In this document: positions 26,739 to 34,096 of the stretch, piece by piece | How positions within the stretch are numbered: the first letter of the stretch is position 1 | Layout: each line of letters starts with the position of its first letter | DNA from: Psychrobacillus soli | Lineage (GTDB): Bacteria > Bacillota > Bacilli > Bacillales_A > Planococcaceae | Direction of reading: 5' to 3' | Assembly (NCBI RefSeq): GCF_006861775.1 | Contig: NZ_VDGG01000005.1 | Span: 60,171-124,170, forward strand | Length of the DNA stretch: 64,000 bases | Notes under the pieces: model-generated | The model's database searches: none | Seen by the model: only the letters and a program-made list of their open reading frames with translations | What the model was told of the DNA's origin: nothing | Position numbers and translations under genes: made by a program

Positions 26739-27155
26739 ATGACTAATAAAACAATCTACTTTTTATGTACGGGAAACTCGTGTAGAAGCCAAATGGCAGA
26801 AGGTTGGGCAAAGAAATATTTAGGAGACCAATGGAATGTGTACAGTGCTGGTATCGAAGCACACGGATTAAATCCGAACGCAGTGAAGGCAATGAATGAA
26901 GCTGGAATAGATATTTCCGTACAAACGTCGGATATAATTGATCCTGCTATCTTAAACAATGCAGATTTAGTCGTTACATTATGTGGAGACGCTGCCGATA
27001 AATGCCCAATGACTCCGCCACATGTAAAAAAAGAACACTGGGGCTTTGATGATCCAGCAAAAGCAGAAGGAACGGAAGAAGAAAAATGGGCTTTCTTTCT
27101 ACGTGTCAGAGATGAAATTGGAGGAAAAATCGCACAATTTGCCAATGCGAAGTGA
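26739..27155 (+). CDS. arsC: Thioredoxin-coupled arsenate reductase ArsC
   Basis: A 138-residue low-molecular-weight-phosphatase-fold arsenate reductase. The catalytic loop is CTGNSCRS with nucleophile Cys10, and the redox pair Cys82 and Cys89 sits in [10 protein letters not shown], matching the numbering of the B. subtilis and Staphylococcus pI258 enzymes. It reduces arsenate to arsenite with electrons from thioredoxin, and ArsB next door then exports the product. ATG 26739 follows AAAGGAGAAG. Length is normal and no residue of the mechanism is missing. Confidence 0.96.
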   Translation: MTNKTIYFLCTGNSCRSQMAEGWAKKYLGDQWNVYSAGIEAHGLNPNAVKAMNEAGIDISVQTSDIIDPAILNNADLVVTLCGDAADKCPMTPPHVKKEHWGFDDPAKAEGTEEEKWAFFLRVRDEIGGKIAQFANAK

Positions 27156-27467
27156 GATTGATTTATTCATTTTCGGTGAGAATTTAATGCATTACTAGGA
27201 AAGTTGGAGAAATAGTAGAGCATATTATAAGAAAACTAGTAATGGTTGGAAGTATCTGCGTTTCCAGTATGAAACGTATTTTTTAGTACGAACAAACCAA
27301 AAAAGCATGGGGATAAATAGTTGAAATGAATCATAGCTTGTACAACTAGAACAGAACGTACGTGTGGCATAATAGAAGAGTAATAAAATAGCTTGGTCAA
27401 GGGTGGTCGGCATTTCCAATTTACTAATTTTGAATTTATTCAAGGATGGGAAAGGAGATGTTGCTAT
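27156..27467. other. 312-bp AT-rich gap without a gene
   Basis: No open frame with a ribosome site is visible on either strand. The last part is the leader of the toxin gene. CATAAT near 27369 may be a -10 box for the toxin but has no convincing -35. Confidence 0.5.
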
Positions 27468-27566
27468 ATGACAACTTTCGAAACTTTGATGTTCGCACTA
27501 GCGTTCGCTGGTTTGATCGTTTCCATACTTACTTTTTCTAAAGAAAAAAAAGTAAACCACCCCTGA
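27468..27566 (+). CDS. Putative holin-like type I toxin (TxpA/BsrG-like)
   Basis: A 32-residue peptide: M-T-T-F-E-T-L-M at the start, a single hydrophobic helix (residues about 8-23, core LIVSIL) and a basic tail (KEKKVNHP). This is the outline of the small membrane toxins of Bacilli whose N-terminus is M-T-x-F/Y-E-x-L. ATG 27468 follows AAAGGAG with a spacing of ten. The 3' end overlaps a minus-strand terminator hairpin whose RNA would be antisense to the toxin mRNA, the layout of type I toxin-antitoxin pairs. In the family the toxin inserts in the membrane and is silenced by the antisense RNA. Confidence 0.8.
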   Translation: MTTFETLMFALAFAGLIVSILTFSKEKKVNHP

Positions 27567-27640
27567 GCTTGCCGGCAATAGGGTGGTTTACTCATCTTAA
27601 CTGCTGATCGCCTTTGAATCGATACTATTTTATGACAGGA
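27545..27640 (-). ncRNA. Probable antisense antitoxin RNA
   Basis: On the minus strand GTAAACCACCC (27591-27581) pairs with GGGTGGTTTAC (27562-27552) around an 18-base loop and is followed by eight T, a strong intrinsic terminator pointing back into the toxin gene. An RNA ending here would be complementary to the toxin mRNA 3' part. The 5' end and promoter are not resolved; the region around 27600-27645, conserved in the decayed copy at 17.4 kb, is the likely promoter. Confidence 0.6.
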
Positions 27641-27673
27641 ACGTTTGGTGTTGTCGCACCAAGCGTTCTTTTT
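27639..27673 (+). terminator. Toxin mRNA terminator
   Basis: GAACGTTTGGTG (27639-27650) pairs with CACCAAGCGTTC (27657-27668), one G-U pair, followed by TTTTTATT. It places the toxin mRNA end about 100 bases after the stop codon, giving overlap with the antisense RNA. Confidence 0.75.
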
Positions 27674-27767
27674 ATTGTATCCGGTTTCTACTACGATTAT
27701 AACATCATTTAAGAGTTAGAGTAAATAAAAGCAATTGATACGTAAACAGTAAATGGGAGATGAGACC

Positions 27768-27899
27768 ATGCATAAATATCTGCTGTTCATTACTAGTTTT
27801 GCATTACTATTTTTTGTTTTGCAAATAGGCTTCAAACATTTGTCTGCTTTTTCTTGTCCATCTTGTAGGGATTGGATTTCATATTGCATGCACAATTGA
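27768..27899 (+). CDS. Candidate 43-residue small membrane peptide
   Basis: A short frame with a good ribosome site (GGGAGATGAGACC before ATG 27768). It has a hydrophobic segment (residues 5-21) and a C-terminal part with four cysteines including a SCPSC pair. Its last third is encoded by the left arm of a 21-bp inverted repeat and it overlaps tail to tail with another small frame on the minus strand. I recognise no family, and it may not be translated. Confidence 0.35.
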   Translation: MHKYLLFITSFALLFFVLQIGFKHLSAFSCPSCRDWISYCMHN

Positions 27900-27923
27900 A
27901 CTTGCAATATGAAATCCAATTCC
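27868..27923. repeat. 21-bp inverted repeat shared by two small frames
   Basis: Arms 27868-27888 and 27903-27923 match at 20 of 21 positions around a 14-base loop. The plus-strand side is followed by TCTTCTT, a poor T-run, so it may be a terminator for the plus-strand peptide, but the long stem and its coding overlap are unusual. Confidence 0.6.
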
Positions 27924-28004
27924 TCTTCTTAGCAACAAGACTCCCATTGAGGAATAAATTTCTTCAGTTAATTCTAAAGCTGCTTGAATCTTTGTTGCAT
28001 CCAA
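27879..28004 (-). CDS. Candidate 41-residue small protein (TTG start)
   Basis: A minus-strand frame begins at TTG 28004, six bases after GAGGTGAG, and encodes an amphipathic peptide: DATKIQAALELTEEIYSSM, then VLLLRRGIGFHIASSIVHAI. The sequence has a protein-like pattern with few rare residues, and the ribosome site is convincing. Its C-terminal codons lie in the inverted repeat at 27868-27923. No family recognised. Upstream on its strand, 28020-28080 is AT-rich enough to hold a promoter. Confidence 0.45.
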   Translation of the reverse strand: MDATKIQAALELTEEIYSSMGVLLLRRGIGFHIASSIVHAI

Positions 28005-28195
28005 TGGTACTCACCTCGTCTGTTTAATTCTTGTTTATCTTTGTAAAAGAAAATAATTAAAATACCCCGTATTTAGAGAAACCCCCTTAATTTAACTTTT
28101 ATTTCAATATAAATTACCGATTTTTTAGGTATTAAATAATATTAATAAAAATAATAATAGGCAATTAGTTTGTTGTCTAGTAATATAGTATTATT

Positions 28196-28420
28196 ATGGT
28201 GGATTCAGTAAAAAGGTTGATACATGGACAAGTTTTGCCTGTATTAGATACACAACAAATATTTTTCATGGAACAATCAATTGTTCACAGTAAGAAGGCA
28301 GTCATTCTTATTTTAAATATTGAAGGGGTAGTTTCCAGTCAAGGAAAGCTGGTCACGCTCATTAATATTATAGAAGCATTACATTCACTCGATAATTTAG
28401 AACAGGTAAGGGAGGTATAA
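28196..28420 (+). CDS. Hypothetical 74-residue protein before an MCP gene
   Basis: A 74-residue frame opening VDSVKRLIHGQVLPVLDTQQIF and then an EGVVSSQGKLVTLINIIEAL segment. The G-x2-LPVLD pattern faintly recalls the end of CheW-like domains, and an MCP gene follows 84 bp downstream, but I would not assign it. No ribosome site precedes ATG 28196, and a TAA lies in frame five codons upstream, so it is either leaderless (TAGTATTATT just upstream resembles a -10 region) or a truncated remnant. Confidence 0.45.
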   Translation: MVDSVKRLIHGQVLPVLDTQQIFFMEQSIVHSKKAVILILNIEGVVSSQGKLVTLINIIEALHSLDNLEQVREV

Positions 28421-28503
28421 TCCAGACGGCTTAGATTTGAAAGCACGCAAAGTTAAAAAGGGGAGTATTTGAAAGGACTAAGTTACATACGGGGGAGATT
28501 GTC

Positions 28504-30207
28504 ATGAAGAGTATTAAAGGGAAAATTTTAATAAGTTTTGCTGTTGTTTTACTAATTTTAATAGTAATGGCTACCTATAGTTATATTACAATTAATACGA
28601 CATCTAATGATGTAGAAGACATAACCTCTAACGAAATGGCTTTTTTAGAATCTTCTAATTCGATGACATTTAGTGTAGCAAATCGATCGAAAATTGTACG
28701 AGATTATGTTCTCTTTGATAAGGAAGAGTTCAAAGAACAATTTTTAGCAGAAACAGAAAAGGCTATCGAGAAAGAAAAGGTTCTACATGATGCCATCTCT
28801 AGCGGTCGTATTTCAAAAAAGGTTGAATCTGCTTTAAAAGATGCAGATGCAAAGACAATTAGATGGAGAACATTAGTTAACGATGAAATTATCCCCCTTT
28901 ACGATAGTGGAGATAAAGAAGGAGCCATAAGGTTGATGGAGGAAAAATGTCTTCCTTATAGTCAAGAGGCTATTGAAGCTTGGGTTAATGTGGTAGACAT
29001 TCAAAATAGTATCACGAAAGCCCAAACAGAAGAAATGAATGCATCCGCTGCGCAATCAAAACTTTTAATAATAATTACATCTGCATTAGCCATTGTAATT
29101 GCTATCACTGTAGCTTTATATAATGCTAATAGCATTTCCCAGGCAATTACTTTAGTTGTTAAGCGTTTAGAAACAATCGCAATGGGCGATCTTCGTGGCG
29201 AATTGTTAGAAACAAGGTCTAAGGACGAAATTGGACGTTTAATAAACTCTTCAAATACTATGGTTACAAATTTGAAAGCATTGATGGCAAGGGTTTCTGA
29301 GACTTCCAGTCAAGTAGCAGCATCTTCTGTACAATTTACTGCTTCAGCTGAACAGTCCTCTGCTTCAGCCGAACAAGTTACTACATCTATTCAAGATATT
29401 GCATCGGGGGCTGAAACGTCTTCTCAAAGTGCAAGTGAGTCTCTACATGCGATAAGTGTAGTATCTACTGGTGTAAAGAGAATTGCTGTATCTTCTGCTG
29501 GCGTAGCTGGGGAGTCTCTAAACACAACGATACAAGCGAACGAAGGTAATACTCGCATTCAGCAAGCCGTATCTCAGATGCAAGCTATCCAAACATCTGT
29601 TGGTACAACGTCAAAGCTCGTAACGAATCTTGGAGAACGTTCGAAAGAAATCGGACAAATCGTTGAAGTAATCACAGGGATCGCAGACCAAACCAATCTC
29701 TTAGCTTTGAACGCAGCTATCGAAGCTGCTCGTGCCGGAGAACATGGCCGTGGGTTTGCAGTAGTTGCCGATGAAGTTCGAAAGCTGGCTGAGCAATCTA
29801 AGCATTCTGCTGATCAAATTGCTCAGTTGGTTAATCAAATTCAAAGGGATACGAATATAGCTGTCGAGTCAATGGCTACTGGTACGAAAGAAGTGGAAAC
29901 GGGAACGTATGTGATCACTGAAGTAGGAGAAGCATTTGGAAGAATTCTTGAATCCATTCAATTAGTATCTGAAAAAATCGAAGAAGTATCCATTTCTGCT
30001 GAACAAATGGCTGGATCTACTCAACAAGTACATGCTTCGGTCGATTCCTTAGCTGAAATTGCACAAAACGCTGCCGCAAACTCTCAAAATGTGGTGGCAG
30101 CTTCTGAAGAGCAACTTGCAACAATGCAAGAAGTAACTACTTCTGCGACTTCATTGAATTTCCTAGCAGGAGAACTGCAAGAAGAACTTAATAAGTTTAA
30201 GTTTTAG
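28504..30207 (+). CDS. Methyl-accepting chemotaxis protein
   Basis: A 567-residue transmembrane chemoreceptor. One hydrophobic segment lies at residues about 8-27 and a second at about 188-206; the ~160 residues between them are a helical extracytoplasmic 4HB-type sensor. A HAMP domain follows (about 208-260, [18 protein letters not shown]) and the cytoplasmic hairpin carries the invariant tip [45 protein letters not shown], quoted here only as its known consensus region around residues 390-430. It signals through CheA/CheW to the flagellar motor. ATG 28504 follows CGGGGGAG. Ligand unknown. Confidence 0.93.
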   Translation: MKSIKGKILISFAVVLLILIVMATYSYITINTTSNDVEDITSNEMAFLESSNSMTFSVANRSKIVRDYVLFDKEEFKEQFLAETEKAIEKEKVLHDAISSGRISKKVESALKDADAKTIRWRTLVNDEIIPLYDSGDKEGAIRLMEEKCLPYSQEAIEAWVNVVDIQNSITKAQTEEMNASAAQSKLLIIITSALAIVIAITVALYNANSISQAITLVVKRLETIAMGDLRGELLETRSKDEIGRLINSSNTMVTNLKALMARVSETSSQVAASSVQFTASAEQSSASAEQVTTSIQDIASGAETSSQSASESLHAISVVSTGVKRIAVSSAGVAGESLNTTIQANEGNTRIQQAVSQMQAIQTSVGTTSKLVTNLGERSKEIGQIVEVITGIADQTNLLALNAAIEAARAGEHGRGFAVVADEVRKLAEQSKHSADQIAQLVNQIQRDTNIAVESMATGTKEVETGTYVITEVGEAFGRILESIQLVSEKIEEVSISAEQMAGSTQQVHASVDSLAEIAQNAAANSQNVVAASEEQLATMQEVTTSATSLNFLAGELQEELNKFKF

Positions 30208-30347
30208 ATAAATAAGAGCAGGTTTATCCTATCAAGGGCTGTGTCAGGAACCCGTCTTTACAACGTTAAGGAACTTTCAAGCATTTCAAAAATGAAGGAA
30301 GTGCACTAAAAGAAGGTACAACATTAATGTGAAATTAGCAATCGATT

Positions 30348-30386
30348 ATGAAGGGAGGCACAAGCGATTAATAGTGCCTTCCTTTT
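30348..30386 (+). terminator. Terminator between the MCP gene and citR
   Basis: AAGGGAGGCAC near 30350-30360 pairs with GTGCCTTCCTT (30375-30385), one G-U pair, followed by TTTTA. It ends the MCP transcript and lies against the convergent citR stop. Confidence 0.7.
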
Positions 30387-31270
30387 TATCGTCCAAAATA
30401 ATATGCAGAAATTCGGTCGATGAATTCTTTTTCCAAATCCCCTGTCTTTTTAACTATGAGGTACGTGGAGACGGAAGGTAATTCAAACAGGTCAAAATGG
30501 GCTTGCATCATTTTGCCTTCTATTAATTCGCGTCTGATAATTGATTGCGGAAGAAAGGAAACACCAAGTCCATCCTGAATGAACCTTTTAGCTATATACG
30601 CTTGCGTTACTTTCATCGTGCGAAGACCAACGATATGTTTATTCAATTGCAATAAAAGATCGTCCCAAAAAACAGGGTGGTGATGAGTAAATAGATAACT
30701 TTTATGCAGAACGTCTTGTACATCTATTGGCGGGCCACTTTCCTCATCATACTCATCAAAAGGCATAACAAATAAAATCGGATCCTCATAGATCGGAACG
30801 GACTGTATATTTCTTCGCTGCGCTTCCAGTGCTGAAACGCCTATATTCACTTCCCCTTGTTCCACTAGTTTCTCAATATTATGCGATTCCTCTATACGAA
30901 TACTTATCTCAACATCGGGATGAAGTTTCATAAAAGAACGTAAAACATTTGGTAAGATCGTTTCCGCCATGAGTGGGGAAATGGCAATACTCCAGTTTCG
31001 TCTATAACCTTGGGCAAATGCTTGTACTTTGCCCACACTATTTTCAATACTATTAACTATTTGTTGCGCTTCTGGTAAAAAGAATTTTCCCGCACCTGAT
31101 AATGACACTCGATTATTTCGTCTCTCAAAAAGAGGAATACCTAAATGCTCTTCCAGCAACCGGATATGTACGGTTACGCTTGGTTGAGACACTGTTAGCT
31201 TTTCGGATGCTTTTCGAAAATTAAGTGTTTCTGCTGCGACGCAAAATGTTTTAAGCCATTGATACTCCAT
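30386..31270 (-). CDS. citR: LysR-family regulator, CitR type
   Basis: A 294-residue LysR-type regulator. The N-terminal winged helix (YQWLKTFCVAAETLNFRKAS, LTVSQPSVTVHIRLLEEHLG) is followed by a standard co-inducer-binding domain. It is divergent from a citrate synthase gene with about 100 bp between the starts, the same arrangement as citR-citA in B. subtilis, where CitR represses citA. The start is ATG 31270 behind GGTGGAAC. Binding to the AT-rich dyad around 31294-31311 is inferred. Confidence 0.82.
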   Translation of the reverse strand: MEYQWLKTFCVAAETLNFRKASEKLTVSQPSVTVHIRLLEEHLGIPLFERRNNRVSLSGAGKFFLPEAQQIVNSIENSVGKVQAFAQGYRRNWSIAISPLMAETILPNVLRSFMKLHPDVEISIRIEESHNIEKLVEQGEVNIGVSALEAQRRNIQSVPIYEDPILFVMPFDEYDEESGPPIDVQDVLHKSYLFTHHHPVFWDDLLLQLNKHIVGLRTMKVTQAYIAKRFIQDGLGVSFLPQSIIRRELIEGKMMQAHFDLFELPSVSTYLIVKKTGDLEKEFIDRISAYYFGR

Positions 31271-31293
31271 AGTTCCACCTACTTGATTACTTA

Positions 31294-31311
31294 TATTAAT
31301 TAACTTAATTA
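31294..31311. promoter_or_regulatory. AT-rich dyad in the citR-citA intergenic region
   Basis: ATTAATTAACTTAATTAT reads nearly the same on both strands and fits the T-N11-A outline of LysR operators. It lies near the citR start. Because the whole region is AT-rich the dyad could be chance. Confidence 0.35.
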
Positions 31312-31373
31312 TATATATTTAATTTTCATTATCAACTACTACTCATATACTAGATGAAAGGAGATGGTTAAAT

Positions 31374-32450
31374 ATGTATCAACGAGGATTAAAGGATATT
31401 GTAGCAGTGCATACAAATATCGCGTCTGTAGAAGGAGACATAGGAGAGTTAAGGTATAGAGGGGTTAAAGTGAATGAATTAGTACCGAACCTTTCGTTTG
31501 AAGAGCTAGCCAGTTTTCTATGGACAGGGGATCAGACAAGAATTTCCTTGAAGCAAGATAGTGAACTTCCAAATCATATAAAAAATATCATTGATTCACT
31601 TCCAAAAGAAATTACATTAATGGATGCGATGAGAACTGCAATTTCGGCATATGCTCATCGTGAATTTAACGATAAAACAATACAGGAGCAAGCTGTAATT
31701 CTCACAACAGCCCTTCCAATCATCATTGCTAGACATTATCGAAATCAGCATGATCTTCCAATAGTTGAAGCAAATCCAGATTTATCACACACAGCCAATT
31801 ATTTGTGGATGCTAAACGGAGAGGTACCGAGTGAAGTACAAGTGGAAGCATTGGAGACGTATTTAAAGCTTACGATGGAGCATGGGTTAAATGCATCCAC
31901 CTTTGCAGCAAGAGTGACTATCTCTACGGAATCTGATTTAGCAGCAGCTATAACTTCAGCACTTGGGACGATGAAAGGTCCACTTCACGGAGGAGCTCCG
32001 TCAGGGGTTATTGATTTATTAAACGAGTTTACAGATCGTTCTTCTATTCGAACTATTGTGGAGAATAAAATCAATAATGGAGAAAAAATAATGGGGTTCG
32101 GTCATCGTGTATACAAAACCGCGGATCCACGTTCTGTTTTATTACGTGAAAAATGTTTACAGCTACAAGGAAGAGACGCTTGGTTAGACTTAGCAACGGT
32201 AGCAGAAAAGGAGATTATCGATTTGCTGGCTGAACACAAGCCAGGACGTAAATTGTATACAAATGTCGAATATTATGCCGCTGCCATTATGCGCTCTATT
32301 GATATGCCAGCAGAACTGTTTACTCCGACATTTAGTGTGGCGAGAATGATAGGGTGGACTGCCCATGCAATTGAACAGCTAGAAGATAATACGATTTTCC
32401 GCCCGCAATCTGTGTATATTGGTGAAATAAAAGAGGAAATAAACAGGTAA
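31374..32450 (+). CDS. citA: Citrate synthase (CitA-like)
   Basis: A 358-residue citrate synthase, condensing oxaloacetate and acetyl-CoA. Active-site segments are visible: LHGGAPSGV with the first His, GFGHRVYKTADPRS with the oxaloacetate-binding His and Arg, and FTPTFSVARMIGWTAHAIEQ near the catalytic Asp region. Length and divergent pairing with a LysR gene match the minor citrate synthase CitA of B. subtilis rather than the CitZ-icd-mdh operon. ATG 31374 follows AAAGGAGATGG. A terminator follows directly. Confidence 0.9.
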   Translation: MYQRGLKDIVAVHTNIASVEGDIGELRYRGVKVNELVPNLSFEELASFLWTGDQTRISLKQDSELPNHIKNIIDSLPKEITLMDAMRTAISAYAHREFNDKTIQEQAVILTTALPIIIARHYRNQHDLPIVEANPDLSHTANYLWMLNGEVPSEVQVEALETYLKLTMEHGLNASTFAARVTISTESDLAAAITSALGTMKGPLHGGAPSGVIDLLNEFTDRSSIRTIVENKINNGEKIMGFGHRVYKTADPRSVLLREKCLQLQGRDAWLDLATVAEKEIIDLLAEHKPGRKLYTNVEYYAAAIMRSIDMPAELFTPTFSVARMIGWTAHAIEQLEDNTIFRPQSVYIGEIKEEINR

Positions 32451-32455
32451 AATAA

Positions 32456-32497
32456 AACACCCGAAGAAAAATATTACTTTTTTCTTTGGGTGTTTTT
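32456..32497 (+). terminator. Terminator after citA
   Basis: AACACCCGAAGAAAAA (from 32456) pairs with TTTTTCTTTGGGTGTT (to 32494), one G-U pair, followed by TTTC. It can also serve the convergent serC gene. Confidence 0.8.
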
Positions 32498-32538
32498 CAC
32501 ATAGTTAAAATGATTGGACCGAGTAAATAGTTATTACA

Positions 32539-33627
32539 TTAGCTATGTTTACGTTGAAATTCAATCATGAAATCGCTAAGTGCTTTACATGCTTCAAATG
32601 GTACTGCATTATACGTGGAAGCTCGGCAACCACCTACAGAACGATGGCCATTCAAACCGACAAAGCCTGCTTCTTTTACTTCTGTTAAAAACTGCTTTTC
32701 TAATTCTTCGTCAGTAACACGGAAAGTGATGTTCATAAGTGAACGGCTCTCAGTTGTTGCATGCCCTACATAAAATCCGTTGCTGTTGTCAATAGTGTCA
32801 TAAATGACTTTTGCTTTTTCCTCATTGTGTTTAGCAATTGCCTCTAGTCCACCTTTTTCTTCTATCCAATTTAGTACCTCTCCTAGCATATAAATACCGA
32901 ATGTTGGAGGTGTGTTATATAAGGAGTTATTCTCAGCATGCGTGCTGTATTTTAACATAGTCGGAATTTCTGTGTTTGCTTTTTCGAGTAAATCCTTGCG
33001 CACGATGACAACAGTTACACCAGAAGGACCGAGGTTTTTCTGTGCTCCTGCATAGATCATCCCAAATTTACTGACATCGATTGGTTTAGACATAATATCA
33101 CTAGACATATCCACAATTAATGGAATTTCACCTGTGTCAGGAAATGAGTGCCACTGAGTTCCGTAGATTGTATTATTCGATGTTAAATGAATATAAGCAT
33201 CTTCCGAATTAAATTGGATATCTTCAAAAGTAGGGATGTTACGGTACTTGTTTTCTTTTGTAGTTGCTATTTGATAAGGCTCTCCAAAGAGTTTTGCTTC
33301 TTTGAATGCTTTTTCTGACCAAGAACCTGTCATAATATAGCCCGCTTGTTGACCCTCTTTTAACAAGTTCATCGGAATCATTGAAAATTGAAGGCTTGCA
33401 CCACCTTGAAGAAAAAGCACTTCATATTGATCTGGAATAGAAAAGAGCTTTCTCATACGAGAGATTGCCTCGTTATGTATATTTTCGAAAGTTGCACCAC
33501 GGTGACTCATTTCCATGATGGACATGCCTGTACCACGGAAATTCACTAGTTCTTTTTGCGCTTTTTCTAGTACTTCAAGGGGAAGAGCAGAAGGGCCTGC
33601 ACTAAAATTATAAGCTCGTTTGATCAT
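32539..33627 (-). CDS. serC: Phosphoserine aminotransferase
   Basis: A 362-residue class V aminotransferase of the SerC family, converting 3-phosphohydroxypyruvate and glutamate to phosphoserine. The start is ATG 33627, eight bases from TAGGAG; the GTG three codons upstream overlaps that spacing. Family segments: AYNFSAGPSALPLEVLE, MSIMEMSHRG, LQGGASLQFSMIPMN, the PLP Lys in YAGAQKNLGPSGV and LNGHRSVGGCRAS at the end. Serine biosynthesis partner genes (serA, serB) are not in the window. The upstream region holds TATAAT on the minus strand at about 33665, a plausible promoter element. Confidence 0.96.
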   Translation of the reverse strand: MIKRAYNFSAGPSALPLEVLEKAQKELVNFRGTGMSIMEMSHRGATFENIHNEAISRMRKLFSIPDQYEVLFLQGGASLQFSMIPMNLLKEGQQAGYIMTGSWSEKAFKEAKLFGEPYQIATTKENKYRNIPTFEDIQFNSEDAYIHLTSNNTIYGTQWHSFPDTGEIPLIVDMSSDIMSKPIDVSKFGMIYAGAQKNLGPSGVTVVIVRKDLLEKANTEIPTMLKYSTHAENNSLYNTPPTFGIYMLGEVLNWIEEKGGLEAIAKHNEEKAKVIYDTIDNSNGFYVGHATTESRSLMNITFRVTDEELEKQFLTEVKEAGFVGLNGHRSVGGCRASTYNAVPFEACKALSDFMIEFQRKHS

Positions 33628-34096
33628 ATTGATCACTCCTATTAAATTTGATAGATTTTATTTATCTATTATATACAGAATTGCATGTCAGGGATTGAAA
33701 TTAACGAAATATTTTTAAAAAAGTGAACGATTTGTTAACATTATGGGTTTTATTTTCACAAGATGAAGTAGATGAATCCTAATATTGAGTCAAAATACGA
33801 GGGAAAAAGAAAAATTTAAACGATTAGGTAATATATATGTACAGGAAATAGACTGAGAGAAAACGCATATATGGTGAGATGGAAGAGGGAAAAAATAGCA
33901 TGTTCATAGGAGCAGCATTTTCCGTGTTTGAATAAATAAAAGCAAGTGAAAATGTTATTTTAATATTCTTCCCTCCGTACATGTAGCTTATATATTAAAT
34001 TTCAAAAACCGAAATATTTCCCCTTTCTATCTTCCGAAATGTACGAACATTTGCTAAACTAGTTAAGTCTTAATATAGGAATATGGGGGAAATAAC
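33628..34096. other. 469-bp intergenic region
   Basis: AT-rich sequence between the divergent serC and yheI-like genes. No frame with a ribosome site and no riboswitch-like or T-box-like structure was recognised. It must contain both promoters; a purine-rich stretch at 33850-33900 has no obvious meaning. Confidence 0.5.

Noticed and set aside
27225..27443. Minus-strand frame of 72 residues between arsC and the toxin gene
   Set aside because: No ribosome site, cysteine- and phenylalanine-rich low-quality composition, no family pattern.
27716..27919. Minus-strand frame of 67 residues opposite the small peptide region
   Set aside because: No ribosome site and an unprotein-like composition; the shorter TTG-started frame at 27879-28004 on the same strand is better supported.
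28420..28500. GCACGCAAAG and ACTAAGTTAC-x-TACGGGG before the chemoreceptor, recalling a c-di-GMP-I (GEMM) riboswitch
   Set aside because: The first conserved GCAAACC segment and the paired stems of the aptamer cannot be found, and the spacing is wrong. A covariance search with the GEMM-I model would settle it; a clear hit would overturn this rejection.
33628..34096. Leader riboswitch or T-box before serC
   Set aside because: No T-box sequence, specifier stem or terminator/antiterminator pair is visible in the minus-strand leader.
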